A DNA stretch of 64,000 bases, from positions 26,894 to 90,893 of the forward strand of contig NZ_PVTI01000015.1 of NCBI RefSeq assembly GCF_003002895.1, read 5' to 3'. Of this stretch, positions 54,940-64,000 are shown piece after piece. Within the stretch, counting starts at the first letter, position 1; every line of letters starts with the position of its first letter. Below the pieces are notes generated by a model. The model did no database searches. It was given only the letters and a program-made list of their open reading frames with translations, and was not told the origin of the DNA. The stretch is from Knoellia remsis (GTDB taxonomy: Bacteria > Actinomycetota > Actinomycetes > Actinomycetales > Dermatophilaceae). The translations under genes were made by a program, and so were the position numbers.

Positions 54940-56474
54940 CGGGATCCTCCCAGCAGGGCGGCGGCCGCGTCGGCGGTCACGGAGAGGACGATCATCGGCA
55001 CGAGGCCGAGGGCGACGGTTGCGACACCCAGGACGGAGAGGACGGCGAGCTCGGCACCCCGGGTGTCCGGAGTGGCTGCACGGGCGCTGGCCAGCTCGGC
55101 CTCCGGAACCGCATCACCGACCCACACGATGCGCGCGACACGGAGTGCGTAGGCCGCCGCCAGCGCCGCCCCGACCGCCGCCACGACGACGCACGCGCGC
55201 AGGAGGCCGGTGTGCTCGGCGGCGCTCCACGCCCCGACGAGCGCGAGGAACTCTCCCCAGAAGACCGCGAGACCGGGCAGTCCGAGGGCTGCCGCGAGGC
55301 CGAGGACCAGGGCGAAGCCGAGGCGCGGCGCGACCTCGCGCAGCGCGGGCCGGATGACGTCGAGGTCGACCGAACCCCACCGGTGCTTGAGCCCGCCGAC
55401 GACGACGAAGAGCAGGGCCGACACGATGCCGTGCGCGATGTTGCCGATGAGCGCGGCCTGCAGACCGAGCTCGGTGCCGGACGCCAGGCCGAGGACGACG
55501 AACCCCATGTGCGCCACCGATGAGAAGGCGATGAGCCGCTTGAGGTCGCGCTCGACGAGGCAGATGAGCCCGCCCCAGATGATGCCGACGACCCCGGCGA
55601 CCGCGAGGACCGGAGCGATGCGGGCGAAACCGTCCGGCACCGACGCGATGGGCAGCCGCACGAGACCGTAGGTGCCGAGCTTGAGCAGGACGGCCGCGAG
55701 GAGCACCGAGCCGGCCGTGGGAGCCGTCGTGTGCGCGGCGGGGAGCCAGGTGTGCAGCGGGAAGACCGGCACCTTGACCGCGAGCCCGAGGGTGAGCAGG
55801 ACGGCGGCGAGGGTCTGTGTGCCGATGTCGAGACCGGCTGCGGCAGAGGGCAGCTCGTCGAGGGCGGCCGTACCGGTGCGCGTCACGAGGACGAGGATGC
55901 CGACGAGCATGAGCGTCGATCCGACAGCGGTGTAGAGGATGAACCGAGCGGACGCATCGGCCCGCTTCGCCGCGCTGTGCGGGTCGCCGTAGCGTCCGAT
56001 GAGCACCCACATCGGGACGAGGACGACCTCGAAGGCGATGAAGAAGAGCAGCGCGTCGCGGGCTGCGAAGACCGCCAGCGCCCCGGTGACGACGAGAAGC
56101 AGACAGCCCAGATACGTTGCGGCACTGCCTCTTTCGCTGATCCGGCCTGTCCCGTCGGGTGTGCTCTTAGCCTCGTCGAGCCACGGCTGCTCGACCCAGG
56201 CGTGCACGACGACGAGCACCCCGATGACCGCGGTGAGCACGACGAGCGGCGCGCTGATGCCGTCGATGTCGAGGTGCCAGCGGACCCCGAGGCTCGGGAT
56301 CCACGCCCGGTCGACGTCCGGACGCGTCACGGAGGCCCAGACCGCGACCGCTCCTCCCACGCACGCCGCCACGAGCGCGGCGACACGCGCGGTCGCCGGC
56401 GCCAGCGCACGCCCGCCGGTGACGAGCCACAGCCCGACCGCCCCGGGGACCAGGAGCATGAGGATCAGCGCCAC
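54936..56474 (-). CDS. nuoM: NADH-quinone oxidoreductase subunit M
   Basis: A protein of 512 residues with about 14 membrane helices. It has the M-type core: FFIAFEVVLVPMWVLIGRYG (channel glutamate), VKVPVFPLHTWLPAAHTTAPTAGSVLLAAVLLKLGTYG, and LIAFSSVAHMGFVVLGLAS. It is a proton-channel subunit of the complex I arm. The GTG start at 56474 lies within the last codons of nuoL (10-bp overlap). Upstream extensions of the frame are shadows of nuoL and nuoK. Confidence 0.94.
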   Translation of the reverse strand: MALILMLLVPGAVGLWLVTGGRALAPATARVAALVAACVGGAVAVWASVTRPDVDRAWIPSLGVRWHLDIDGISAPLVVLTAVIGVLVVVHAWVEQPWLDEAKSTPDGTGRISERGSAATYLGCLLLVVTGALAVFAARDALLFFIAFEVVLVPMWVLIGRYGDPHSAAKRADASARFILYTAVGSTLMLVGILVLVTRTGTAALDELPSAAAGLDIGTQTLAAVLLTLGLAVKVPVFPLHTWLPAAHTTAPTAGSVLLAAVLLKLGTYGLVRLPIASVPDGFARIAPVLAVAGVVGIIWGGLICLVERDLKRLIAFSSVAHMGFVVLGLASGTELGLQAALIGNIAHGIVSALLFVVVGGLKHRWGSVDLDVIRPALREVAPRLGFALVLGLAAALGLPGLAVFWGEFLALVGAWSAAEHTGLLRACVVVAAVGAALAAAYALRVARIVWVGDAVPEAELASARAATPDTRGAELAVLSVLGVATVALGLVPMIVLSVTADAAAALLGGSR

Positions 56475-58360
56475 GTGAGCACCGCCGTCCCCGCCGCGAC
56501 CAGGAGCCCAACGGCGACGAGAGCCACGCCACCCGAGGCGGCCTCGCGCCGGTGTCCCCGGGCGGTGAGCCAGCCGGCGATCCCCGCCGACGCGGCCGCG
56601 CCGCGCACGTAGCCGTCGACGACCTCGCGGTCGAGGAAGGCGACGACGCGGGCGAGCCCGAGAACCGGGCGGGCGACGAGCGCGCGGTATGCCGTGTCGA
56701 CGCCGAGTCCGCGGTCCGCCAGCTCGCGCTGCCGCGCCGTCCGGACGAACGCGTCCCGCGGGTCGCCCGACCCGCGGGCCAGCCAGGCGAGGCCGCCGCC
56801 GATGACGATGAGCAGCGTCGTGAGCAGCATCCACACCACGGAGGCCCGCTCGAGCTCGAACAGCCCGGTGATCATGACCAGCCCGCCGACGACGGTGAGC
56901 ACCGTGAGGACGGCGAGCGCGACGAGGACGGGAGCGGACGGCATACGCGCCGCTGCGGAGGCCTCGGGAAGCGGGTCGGGAGCGTCGACGACGAGGTGCG
57001 CACGCATCGCATACGCGGCGGTGAGGACGACGGTCACGAGGAGTGCGGCGAGGACGATGACACCGGGACCGCCCGCGCCGACGGCGCCCTCGTAGGCAGT
57101 GACGATGACGTGCTCCTTGGACAGTCCGCCGACGACGAACGGTGCGCCCGCGAGGGCGAGCAGACCGAAGAGCCACCCCACCCGAGCGAGCTGGTGGGCG
57201 TTGCCGCTGCCGCGCAGCCGGGACGCGAGGGTCGAGCCCGCAACGACGGACAGCCAGCCGATGGTGAGGAAGAGCAGCGACTTGAAGATCGCGTGCGACC
57301 AGAGGTGGAACAGGCCGGGGTCCGGGCCGACGTCGGCGGGGGCGGTCGCGAGCGCCGAGAGCATGATCGCGACCTGGCTCACCGTCGACCACGCGAGGAG
57401 GCGCTTGAGGTCCGACTGGCCGAGGGCGAGGACCGCGGCTCCCACCATGGTGATCGCGGTCGCGACGCCGAGGAGCCAACGCGCACCGTCGGCGACGACG
57501 AGGACGTCGAAGAGCTGCGCGAGGACGACCGTGCCGGCGGCGACCATGGTGGCGGCGTGGATGAGTGCGGAGGCCGGGGTCGGGCCTTCCATCGCGTCGG
57601 GAAGCCAGTCCTGGAACGGGATCTGCGCGGACTTGCCTAGGACGCCGATGACGACGAGCGAGACGAGCAGCGAGCGCAGCCACGGCTCGGGGGCGGCGCA
57701 GGCGCCGACGACCTGGGTGGCCGAGTCGGCGCAGTCCGCCGCGGTTCCCGACCAGAACGCCACGACGGCGTCCAGCCCGGTCGAGCCGGCACCCGCGACG
57801 AGACCGACGATGCCGAGGACGAAGCCGATGTCCGCGACGCGGGTCACGAGGAAGGCCTTGTATGCCGCGCGCCGCGCCGACTCCTTGCGCGACCAGTGGC
57901 CGATGAGGAGGTAGGAGCACCAGCCCATGACCTCCCACCCGATGAGGGTGAGGACGAGGTCGCGGGCGTGGACGACGAGCATCATCGCCGCGGTGAACAG
58001 CGAGACCGTCGCGGCGAACTCGGCGAGCCGGTCGTCGTCGGCGAGGTACCACTGGGTGAAGACGAGGACCGCGCACGCGACGAGCGCGACGACGGCGGCC
58101 ACGGCCGCGGTGGCCGGACCGGTGCCGAGCTGCAGTGACAGGTCGAGGCCACCGACGGCATACAGGTCCCCGAGGATCGAGGACGCCTCGTCGCTGGTGG
58201 GTGCGACGACGAGCCCGACGAGCGCCACGACGAGGCTCACCACGGCGACGAGGGAGGCGATGGCCGCGGCAGTGCGTGGGGTGCGGCGGAGCGCGAGGGT
58301 GACGACGGATGCGAGCGCGGGCAGGCCGACGAGGGTGGACGCGAGGGTCAGCGGGCTCAT
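56465..58360 (-). CDS. nuoL: NADH-quinone oxidoreductase subunit L
   Basis: A protein of 631 residues with about 16 membrane helices, the length and pattern of NuoL. Diagnostic segments are TLIGWEVMGWCSYLLIGHW, KSAQIPFQDWLPDAMEGPTPASALIHAATMVAAG and LLAWSTVSQVAIMLSAL, and the lateral C-terminal helix region. It forms the distal proton channel. ATG 58360 overlaps the nuoK stop (ATGA). Confidence 0.95.
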   Translation of the reverse strand: MSPLTLASTLVGLPALASVVTLALRRTPRTAAAIASLVAVVSLVVALVGLVVAPTSDEASSILGDLYAVGGLDLSLQLGTGPATAAVAAVVALVACAVLVFTQWYLADDDRLAEFAATVSLFTAAMMLVVHARDLVLTLIGWEVMGWCSYLLIGHWSRKESARRAAYKAFLVTRVADIGFVLGIVGLVAGAGSTGLDAVVAFWSGTAADCADSATQVVGACAAPEPWLRSLLVSLVVIGVLGKSAQIPFQDWLPDAMEGPTPASALIHAATMVAAGTVVLAQLFDVLVVADGARWLLGVATAITMVGAAVLALGQSDLKRLLAWSTVSQVAIMLSALATAPADVGPDPGLFHLWSHAIFKSLLFLTIGWLSVVAGSTLASRLRGSGNAHQLARVGWLFGLLALAGAPFVVGGLSKEHVIVTAYEGAVGAGGPGVIVLAALLVTVVLTAAYAMRAHLVVDAPDPLPEASAAARMPSAPVLVALAVLTVLTVVGGLVMITGLFELERASVVWMLLTTLLIVIGGGLAWLARGSGDPRDAFVRTARQRELADRGLGVDTAYRALVARPVLGLARVVAFLDREVVDGYVRGAAASAGIAGWLTARGHRREAASGGVALVAVGLLVAAGTAVLTWR

Positions 58361-58692
58361 CCGTCGACCCCCGGGCCATCGGCCTCGTCGGCACCGGGCG
58401 TCGGTGCGTCGAGGTCGATGGAGCCGCCGTGCCGGAACACCGCGAGGATGACGGCCAGTGCGACGACGACCTCGGCTGCGGCGATGGTGATGACGAAGAG
58501 CGGCAGGACGCTGGAGGCCTCCCATCGTGACGGTGACGCGGCACCCGACGTGACGAGGAGCAGCAACGCACCGGAGAGGATGAGCTCGACGCCGATGAGG
58601 AGCAGGACGGCGTTGCGGCGGGCGAGGACGCCCATGACGCCGATCCCGACGAGGAGCGCGGCGACGACGTAGGGCCCGACGAGGTGGATCAC
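58357..58692 (-). CDS. nuoK: NADH-quinone oxidoreductase subunit K
   Basis: A protein of 111 residues with three membrane helices. The conserved glutamates of NuoK are in LLLIGVELILSGALLLL and ITIAAAEVVVALAVILAVFR. The C-terminal 20 residues are an acidic Asp/Pro/Gly-rich tail. GTG start overlaps the nuoJ stop (GTGA). Confidence 0.93.
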   Translation of the reverse strand: MIHLVGPYVVAALLVGIGVMGVLARRNAVLLLIGVELILSGALLLLVTSGAASPSRWEASSVLPLFVITIAAAEVVVALAVILAVFRHGGSIDLDAPTPGADEADGPGVDG

Positions 58693-59339
58693 TGCGCGTC
58701 CCCCGGGTTCGGCTCGCCGCGAGCGTCTCGATCCGCGGGAGGTCCGGCGAATCGAGGCATCGCCCGCGAATCGACTGTGCCCGCCTGGCCCGGCTGGCCC
58801 GGCTGGCCCGCTCCGTCCACCCTCTCGACCTGGTTGTGACGCCCCCGCGAGACGGCCAGCGCCGCGACGAGCGCCGCGAGCAGCAGCACCGACAGCGCCT
58901 CGAACGGCCACACCCACGTCCCGAAGAGCTCGGTGGCAACCGCCTGCGTGCTCGTGTCGCGTCGCGCCACCGCAGCGCCACCGAACCCCCCGGCGAGCGG
59001 CACGAGCGCGGCGAGCAGCAGCGCCGCCGTGGCCGCCCCCGCCAGCGCCGCCCCGACGCGGCGCCACGCCGGCACGGCATGGGTGCGGTCCGGTCCGATC
59101 GGCGCGCGGGTGAGCATGAGCGCGAAGAGGACGAGGACGACGATCGCGCCGATGTAGATGAGCACGAGGACGAGCGCGACGAGCTCGTGGCCGAGGACGA
59201 GGACGCAGCCGGCCACCCCGAGGAGCGCCACGACGAGCCAGAGCGCGGCGTGGACGACCTGCCGCGTCGTCACCGCGAGCAGCCCTCCCGCGACCGCGAC
59301 CAGTCCGCACGCCGCGAAGGCGAGATCGAGTGAGGTCAT
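58689..59339 (-). CDS. nuoJ: NADH-quinone oxidoreductase subunit J
   Basis: A protein of 216 residues with five membrane helices. The family region [21 protein letters not shown] (about 57-78) includes the pi-bulge helix. The last 45 residues are a Gly/Pro/Arg-rich, likely unstructured tail. The ATG overlaps the nuoI stop. Confidence 0.92.
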   Translation of the reverse strand: MTSLDLAFAACGLVAVAGGLLAVTTRQVVHAALWLVVALLGVAGCVLVLGHELVALVLVLIYIGAIVVLVLFALMLTRAPIGPDRTHAVPAWRRVGAALAGAATAALLLAALVPLAGGFGGAAVARRDTSTQAVATELFGTWVWPFEALSVLLLAALVAALAVSRGRHNQVERVDGAGQPGQPGQAGTVDSRAMPRFAGPPADRDARGEPNPGDAQ

Positions 59340-60028
59340 GTCGGGCGCTCCCGGGGCGCCCGAGGCTCTCGCGGCGTCCGAGGCTCCCGGGGTGCGCGGG
59401 TCTCGCGTGCAGCACCCGGCTCACGGGGAGCGCGCGCTGCGCGCGGCGGCTTGTTCGCCGCCGTCACCTCGGCCGGCTCGGCCGCCCGCTCGTCGAGAGC
59501 CGGCGGTGGCGGCACCGTCTCCATCCAGCCACCCAGCCGGTCCTTCTCGTGCAGCAGGTCGCGGATGTCGGTCTCGGCGTACTCGAACTGCGGGCTCCAG
59601 AAGAGCGCGTCGAACGGGCACACCTCGATGCAGATCCCGCAGTACATGCACAGCGAGAAGTCGATCGCGAACCGGTCGAGGACGTTGCGCTGCCGGTCGC
59701 GTCCGCCCTCCGTCGTTGCCGGGATCGTCTCCTTGTGCGAGTCGATGTAGATGCACCAGTCCGGGCACTCGCGCGCGCACAGCATGCAGCTCGTGCAGTT
59801 CTCCTCGAGGAGCGCGATGACCCCGCGACTGCGCGGCGGCAGGTCGGGTGCGACGTCGGGGTACTCGTGCGTGTGCGTCCGCTGCGTCGCGGTCTTGGCG
59901 GTCGTCGCGAGGCCCTTGAGTATGCCGGGCAGCAGGCCGCCGCTCTTGCTTGCCTTCTCGTTGCTCGCCTTCTCGGCGCGCGCCGTCTCGCGGGGAGCCT
60001 CGTGCTTGGGCTCGTGACGTTCGGTCAT
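59336..60028 (-). CDS. nuoI: NADH-quinone oxidoreductase subunit I
   Basis: A protein of 230 residues. Two 4Fe-4S sites are visible as [12 protein letters not shown] and [12 protein letters not shown] (about residues 80 and 122), which bind clusters N6a and N6b. The N-terminus has a Lys/Ala/Glu-rich 30-residue extension and the C-terminus a repetitive Arg/Pro/Glu tail ([17 protein letters not shown]) not usual for NuoI. Neighbours are nuoH and nuoJ with 4-bp overlaps. ATG 60028 is the start; the long open frame upstream is a shadow. Confidence 0.94.
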   Translation of the reverse strand: MTERHEPKHEAPRETARAEKASNEKASKSGGLLPGILKGLATTAKTATQRTHTHEYPDVAPDLPPRSRGVIALLEENCTSCMLCARECPDWCIYIDSHKETIPATTEGGRDRQRNVLDRFAIDFSLCMYCGICIEVCPFDALFWSPQFEYAETDIRDLLHEKDRLGGWMETVPPPPALDERAAEPAEVTAANKPPRAARAPREPGAARETRAPREPRTPREPRAPRERPT

Positions 60029-60981
60029 CGGGTCATCACCACGCCGATTCCGGTGAGCGCCAGCTGGACCAGCGCGACGGGCAGGAGGACGAGCCAGGCG
60101 AGCCGCTGCAGCTGGTCCTCGCGCATCCGCGGCCAGGCGACGCGGAACCAGATGACGAGGACGGCCACGGCGAACCCCTTGAGCAGGGTCCACAGCCACC
60201 CGAGCGCCTCGTCGAACGGGCCACGCCACCCACCCAGCCACAGCACCGCGAAGAGCAAAGAGAAGACGACGATGCCGGCATACTCCGCGAGCAGGAAGAA
60301 CGCGAACCGCAGCCCGGAGTACTCCGTCCACGGACCCATGACGAGCTCGGCGTCGGCGATCGGCATGTCGAACGGCGGGCGCTGCAGCTCCGCGAGCGCC
60401 GCGACGAGGAAGACGAGCGCCCCGGGCAGCTGCCAGATCAGCCACCAGGGGCTCCATGCCTCGACGACGCCGGTGAGGCTCAGGGTGCCGGCGGCGAGGC
60501 AGGCGGACGCGACGGCGAGGACGAGCGGGAGCTCGTAGGAGACGAGCTGGGCGGCCGAGCGCAGGGCGCCGAGGAGGGCGTACTTGTTGGCGCTGGCCCA
60601 CCCGGCCATGAGAGTGCCGAGGGCCCCGACACTCGCGACCGCGAGGACGAGGACGGCGCTGCCCGGGACGTCGACGGCGACGACGTCGCGCTGCAGCGGC
60701 AGCGCCGCGAGCGCAAGGAGGTACGGGATGAGCGCGACGAACGGCGCGACGCGGAAGACCCACCGGTCCGCGGCGCGCGGGGTGATGTCCTCCTTCTGCG
60801 CGAACTTCACCCCGTCGGCGACGAGCTGGGCCCACCCGTGGAACCCACCGGCATACATCGGACCGAGCCGGCCCTGCATGTGCGCCATGAGCTTGTGCTC
60901 GGCCTGCCCGACGAGCAGCGGCAGGACCAGGAAGGCGCCGAGCACGGCCACCGACCGCAGCGCGATCTCGAGCGCGGTCAT
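60025..60981 (-). CDS. nuoH: NADH-quinone oxidoreductase subunit H
   Basis: A protein of 318 residues with eight membrane helices. Quinone-channel motifs include [35 protein letters not shown] and [26 protein letters not shown]. It links the membrane arm with the Q site. Overlaps nuoC (ATGA) and nuoI. Confidence 0.95.
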   Translation of the reverse strand: MTALEIALRSVAVLGAFLVLPLLVGQAEHKLMAHMQGRLGPMYAGGFHGWAQLVADGVKFAQKEDITPRAADRWVFRVAPFVALIPYLLALAALPLQRDVVAVDVPGSAVLVLAVASVGALGTLMAGWASANKYALLGALRSAAQLVSYELPLVLAVASACLAAGTLSLTGVVEAWSPWWLIWQLPGALVFLVAALAELQRPPFDMPIADAELVMGPWTEYSGLRFAFFLLAEYAGIVVFSLLFAVLWLGGWRGPFDEALGWLWTLLKGFAVAVLVIWFRVAWPRMREDQLQRLAWLVLLPVALVQLALTGIGVVMTR

Positions 60982-61523
60982 CGCGGCCCCCAGTCGGAGC
61001 CGGGCACGCCGGGCGCCTGGACCCGGCGGCGCGACGGCGACTTCGCGGAGTCGTGGCCCTCGCCGGGTTCCTTGCCGCCGGGCCGCGGCTTGCTCGCGCG
61101 GGCGGCGAGGACGAATGACTTGCGCAGCGGCGCCCCCTCGAAGCCGTCGGGGAGCAGCAGCGGCCGCAGCCCCGCCCCGGACCCGTCATCGAACCCCTCG
61201 AAGGCGACCCCGAACATCTCGTGTGTCTCGCGCTCGTGCCACGCGGCTCCGGCATAGACGTCGGTGACGGAGGCGATCACCTCACCCTCCGGCAGCCGCG
61301 TCGTGAGCCGTATGCCGCGCAGCGGCGCCATGTCGTGGGAGACGTCGAGGGCCCGCAGGACGATGTCGAAGCCCGGGGCGTCGTCCTCGTGGGTGCGGTC
61401 GACGGCGCTGAGCCAGTCGAAGAAGCTGTAGCCGGTGGCCCGGGCTGCGGAGACGGCCTCGTGCCACTCGGGCAGCGAGACGTCGTGCAGCTCATCGGTG
61501 CTCACGGTCGGCAGCGTACCCAC
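60978..61523 (-). CDS. nuoC: NADH-quinone oxidoreductase subunit C
   Basis: A protein of 181 residues. The conserved 30-kDa subunit region [20 protein letters not shown]...[19 protein letters not shown] is clear. The N-terminal part is shorter than in typical NuoC, and the last 45 residues are basic and Pro-rich. It is the first gene of the operon, with a class V aminotransferase 16 bp away in the opposite direction. nuoA, B and D, which normally flank nuoC, are absent here. Confidence 0.9.
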   Translation of the reverse strand: MGTLPTVSTDELHDVSLPEWHEAVSAARATGYSFFDWLSAVDRTHEDDAPGFDIVLRALDVSHDMAPLRGIRLTTRLPEGEVIASVTDVYAGAAWHERETHEMFGVAFEGFDDGSGAGLRPLLLPDGFEGAPLRKSFVLAARASKPRPGGKEPGEGHDSAKSPSRRRVQAPGVPGSDWGPR

Positions 61524-61539
61524 TGGCTAGGGTCGGAGC

Positions 61540-62598
61540 ATGAGACCGGGCGCGTGGCCGTGGGCCAGTCACTTCGAGGCACACGGACCGTACTTCGCGA
61601 CGGCGACCGCGGGCCTGCCACCGCGTGTGACGAGCGACGCCATGGACGCCGTACTGCGGCGGTGGCGCGCCGGTCGGGTCCAGGGACCGGACTTCGACGC
61701 GGACGTGGAGCGCGCCCGCCGGGCCTATGCCCGGCTCGTGGGGGTGGACGCGGGCACCGTCGCGATCGGCCACCAGGTGTCACCCCTGGTCTCGCTCGTC
61801 GCGGCGAGCCTGCCGGCCGACAGCGAGGTCCTCGTCGCCGAGGGCGAGTTCACCAGTGTCACGGGCCCCTTCACGGCGCAGGCGAGCCCGCACCTGCGGG
61901 TCGTCGAGGCGCCGCTCGAGACGCTCGCGGCCGCTGTCACGGATCGCACGGCCCTCGTCGCGGTGTCCGCGGTGCAGTCCGCCGACGGGTCGCGCGTCGA
62001 CCTCGACGCCGTCGAGTCCGCTGCGGCCAGGCACGGCGCGGACGTCCTCGTGGACCTCACGCAGGCCGTCGGTTGGCTGCCCGTGGACGCGGGGCGGTTC
62101 GCCTACACCGTGTGCGGTGCCTACAAATGGCTGCTCTCGCCCCGCGGAACCGCGTTCCTCACCGTCCGCCCCGACCGTCTCGGCACGCTCGTGCCTGCCC
62201 ACGCCGGGTGGTATGCCGGTGCCTCGCCGTGGGAGGCGATCTACGGCCTGCCGCTGCGACTGGCGGACGACGCGCGCCGGTTCGACGTCTCACCGGCGTG
62301 GTTCTCGTGGGTGGGCACGGCCACATCCGTGGAGTTCCTCACCGGGATCGGCGTCGAGGACCTGCACGCGCACGCGGTGGCGGTCGAGGCGGCGTTCGCC
62401 GAGGCCGCCGGACTGGCACCGGGCGGCGGAGCCATCCGGTCGGTCCGGGCCGACGATGAGGCGGCCTCACTCATGGCCGAGGCCGGTGCGGTGGCGAGTG
62501 TGCGGGCCGGCCGGCTCCGCCTCGCGTTCCACGTCAACAACACCGAGGACGAGGGAGCGGCCCTGGGTCGCCTGCTGCGTGGCCATGTGACGGACTGA
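61540..62598 (+). CDS. Class V PLP aminotransferase (kynureninase/desulfurase-like)
   Basis: A protein of 352 residues. The fold-type I class V pattern includes VDLTQAVGWLPVDAG (cofactor Asp region), the PLP lysine in CGAYKWLLSPRGTAFL and a phosphate-binding histidine in VAIGHQVSPLVS. The family covers cysteine desulfurases, kynureninases and isopenicillin-epimerase-like enzymes; the conserved catalytic cysteine of desulfurases is not apparent, so another activity is likely. Its promoter shares 16 bp with that of nuoC. Confidence 0.83.
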   Translation: MRPGAWPWASHFEAHGPYFATATAGLPPRVTSDAMDAVLRRWRAGRVQGPDFDADVERARRAYARLVGVDAGTVAIGHQVSPLVSLVAASLPADSEVLVAEGEFTSVTGPFTAQASPHLRVVEAPLETLAAAVTDRTALVAVSAVQSADGSRVDLDAVESAAARHGADVLVDLTQAVGWLPVDAGRFAYTVCGAYKWLLSPRGTAFLTVRPDRLGTLVPAHAGWYAGASPWEAIYGLPLRLADDARRFDVSPAWFSWVGTATSVEFLTGIGVEDLHAHAVAVEAAFAEAAGLAPGGGAIRSVRADDEAASLMAEAGAVASVRAGRLRLAFHVNNTEDEGAALGRLLRGHVTD

Positions 62599-62630
62599 CG
62601 CCGTGGCGCCCACCCCGGGTCACCGCCCGC

Positions 62631-62698
62631 CGTACTGCCCGTTCGGGCGCCACCACCTGCGGCGCACCCGCGCTGGAACGACCCAAACGGGCAATACG
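62631..62698. terminator. Bidirectional imperfect hairpin between convergent genes
   Basis: Arms 62631-62647 and 62682-62698 pair over 17 positions with two mismatches, enclosing 34 bases. It lies between the aminotransferase and the SGNH hydrolase. Confidence 0.6.
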
Positions 62699-62711
62699 TC
62701 GGTGGCGGGCG

Positions 62712-63767
62712 TCAGCGGGCTTGGCGCTGCGACCACACCCGGTCGGCGGCGTCGATGCTCGCGCGCGACGACAGGTCGACCCCGGCGCGGGCGGCCGCGG
62801 CCTTGACCTCGGGCGTCGTGAGGTCCGGCAGACGGAACTCCTTCGGCTCTATCGAGGCGTCGCGGGCGGCATACTGCCGCTGCTGCGTGGCGAGGCGGTC
62901 GGCGGACGCGGCGGCCTTGCGCATCGTGGCCGCGTCGACGGCGAGGGTGGTGCTCGTCAGCGGCGTGCTCACGACGGGCGTGTAGCCGTCCCGGTGACCG
63001 GCGACGTTGGGGTGGTAGCTCTCGCTCACCGGGTCGGACAGTCCGTTGATCCACTCGGGGCTGTCACAGACCGCGTGCCCGATGAAGCGCGACGTCGGGT
63101 TCGCGAACGAGAAGCCGCGGGCCGAAGCCTGCGCCGACGTCTTGCTGTTGAGCAGGTCCGCGGTCTGGTTGAGCCGGGTCTGCTCGTCCGGGGAGAACCA
63201 GGTGAAGGCGTTGCAGTCCTCGCCCATGAAGATGCGCGGGTAGCCGACGACGACGACCTTCGCGTTGGGCGCCTTGGCGCGGATCTGCCCGTACAGCGTC
63301 GACAGCTGCCCCGGGAGGGTGGTGTTGATGTAGTTCTGCGCGCCGTCGATGGCGCCGTTGCAGTCGCTCGCCCAGCCCGGCATCGCGCACTCGGTGAGCA
63401 CGTCGGCGAAGCCGGCATCGTTGCCGCCGACCGAGATCGTGACCTTGACCGTCGTCGAGGAGAGGGCGCTGAGCTGGGTGTTCGTCACGTCGGGGATGCG
63501 CGCACCGGAGCAGGCTCGGAAGTTGAGCGTGTAGCCCTTGGCCGCGGCGATGAGCGAGGGGTAGGCGTAGGTCGAGCGCTGGCACGAGGTGCCGTCGTTG
63601 ATGTAGGTGCGCGTCCCGGTGCCGGACGAGTAGGAGTCGCCGAGGGCGACGTACGAGGTGGCCGCCTGGCTGGGGGCGGCGGCGAGGACGGCGCCGGCCG
63701 CGGCGATGGCGGCTGTGGCCGCGAGGGCGCGCCCGAGGGTGCGGCGCAGGGGGTGACGCGGTGACAT
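62712..63767 (-). CDS. Secreted SGNH/GDSL hydrolase
   Basis: A protein of 351 residues with a Sec signal peptide (ALAATAAIAAAGAVLAAAPSQA). The mature part is an SGNH hydrolase: block I YVALGDSYSSGTG with the catalytic Ser, block III SVGGNDAGF with the oxyanion Asn, and block V SESYHPNVAGH with the catalytic His. Six cysteines probably form three disulphides, as in the Streptomyces secreted lipase/phospholipase. It likely cleaves acyl esters outside the cell. Confidence 0.9.
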   Translation of the reverse strand: MSPRHPLRRTLGRALAATAAIAAAGAVLAAAPSQAATSYVALGDSYSSGTGTRTYINDGTSCQRSTYAYPSLIAAAKGYTLNFRACSGARIPDVTNTQLSALSSTTVKVTISVGGNDAGFADVLTECAMPGWASDCNGAIDGAQNYINTTLPGQLSTLYGQIRAKAPNAKVVVVGYPRIFMGEDCNAFTWFSPDEQTRLNQTADLLNSKTSAQASARGFSFANPTSRFIGHAVCDSPEWINGLSDPVSESYHPNVAGHRDGYTPVVSTPLTSTTLAVDAATMRKAAASADRLATQQRQYAARDASIEPKEFRLPDLTTPEVKAAAARAGVDLSSRASIDAADRVWSQRQAR

Positions 63768-63886
63768 GGGAACTCCCGAGGTCGAGGGCTGGTGCTCCGC
63801 AACCTAGGACCGTCGCGGGGGCTCACGGCGGGCCGGCCGCAGACCTTTGCCGACCCTTTGCCAAGTCCTTACCAGCCTCCCGAGGC

Positions 63887-63928
63887 GTCGTATGCCGCCC
63901 GCTCACGTCGCGTATGCCGGCCGCTCAC
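63887..63928. repeat. Two tandem units of the GTATGCCG motif
   Basis: GTCGTATGCCGCCCGCTCAC (63887-63906) is followed by GTCGCGTATGCCGGCCGCTC (from 63907, ending AC at 63928). It lies in the 233-bp stretch between the hydrolase gene and the window end. Confidence 0.75.
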
Positions 63929-63930
63929 CT

Positions 63931-63957
63931 CCCGTCCCGAACTCACCCAATTGGACG
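63931..63957. repeat. CAATTGG-family element, copy A of a direct pair
   Basis: A 27-bp sequence, starting CCCGTCCCGAACTCACCC and ending AATTGGACG, identical to 63974-64000. Confidence 0.85.
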
Positions 63958-63973
63958 CTTGTGGACACGCCCA

Positions 63974-64000
63974 CCCGTCCCGAACTCACCCAATTGGACG
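63974..64000. repeat. CAATTGG-family element, copy B, reaching the window end
   Basis: Identical to 63931-63957 over 27 bp. It may continue beyond the window edge. Confidence 0.85.

Noticed and set aside
54936..58571. A 1211-codon frame read as one protein
   Set aside because: Only the last 512 codons (NuoM) make sense; the first part is an out-of-frame reading of nuoL and nuoK rich in R, P and H.

Overview
The window is a dense, roughly 70% GC stretch of an actinobacterial chromosome. Codon use, the mce locus, an F420-type oxidoreductase and the order tRNA-Thr, tRNA-Met, rpmG, two dehydratases, murB ... tRNA-Trp, secE, nusG, rplK, rplA all fit Actinobacteria. A member of the Intrasporangiaceae/Dermatophilaceae group is my best guess, but that is inference. 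No rRNA, CRISPR array, insertion sequence, phage gene or origin was seen.

Left part (1-15.7 kb). A minus-strand mce lipid-import operon (ATPase, two permeases, two MCE proteins, the last cut by the window edge) lies downstream of the translation block rplA, rplK, nusG, secE, tRNA-Trp. NusG carries a long acidic extension built partly from an exact 59-bp duplication. Next come an F420-type oxidoreductase, an alpha/beta hydrolase, a plus-strand group (PLP aminotransferase, DUF5709 protein, adenosine/adenine deaminase, XRE regulator), then murB, a MaoC-type dehydratase pair, rpmG, tRNA-Met and tRNA-Thr.

Middle part (15.9-44 kb). This is mostly housekeeping and accessory metabolism: an ankyrin lipoprotein, an ASCH protein, a BtuF-like protein, a methyltransferase, an SDR, a Fic AMP-transferase, the fused mutase IcmF, aroQ coupled to two 55-56 aa membrane microproteins, and a two-component system whose kinase is fused in frame to a DUF4153-like membrane protein. 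A GlxA-type regulator, a fatty-acid desaturase/ferredoxin-reductase pair with a divergent TetR regulator, a MobA-like transferase, a secreted choice-of-anchor protein, a zinc alcohol dehydrogenase, tRNA-Tyr, yajQ, a secreted repeat protein, pepN and htpX follow.

Right part (44-64 kb). The first block is a catabolic gene set: a seven-gene, tightly overlapping minus-strand operon (TIM-barrel isomerase/decarboxylase-like, DhaK-type kinase, RpiB-like and TpiA-like tetrulose-phosphate isomerases, TctC/B/A importer) with a divergent GntR regulator and pdxA2. Together they look like a route from an imported carboxylate to L-erythrulose and then D-erythrose 4-phosphate. The second block is a partial complex I operon (nuoC-H-I-J-K-L-M-N, without A, B, D, E, F, G). 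A class V aminotransferase and a secreted SGNH hydrolase close the window.

Two features run across the whole window: the octamer CGGCATAC/GTATGCCG occurs about 70 times, far above composition, both inside genes and in gaps; and a family of intergenic elements with a CAATTGG core sits mostly at the 3' ends of genes.
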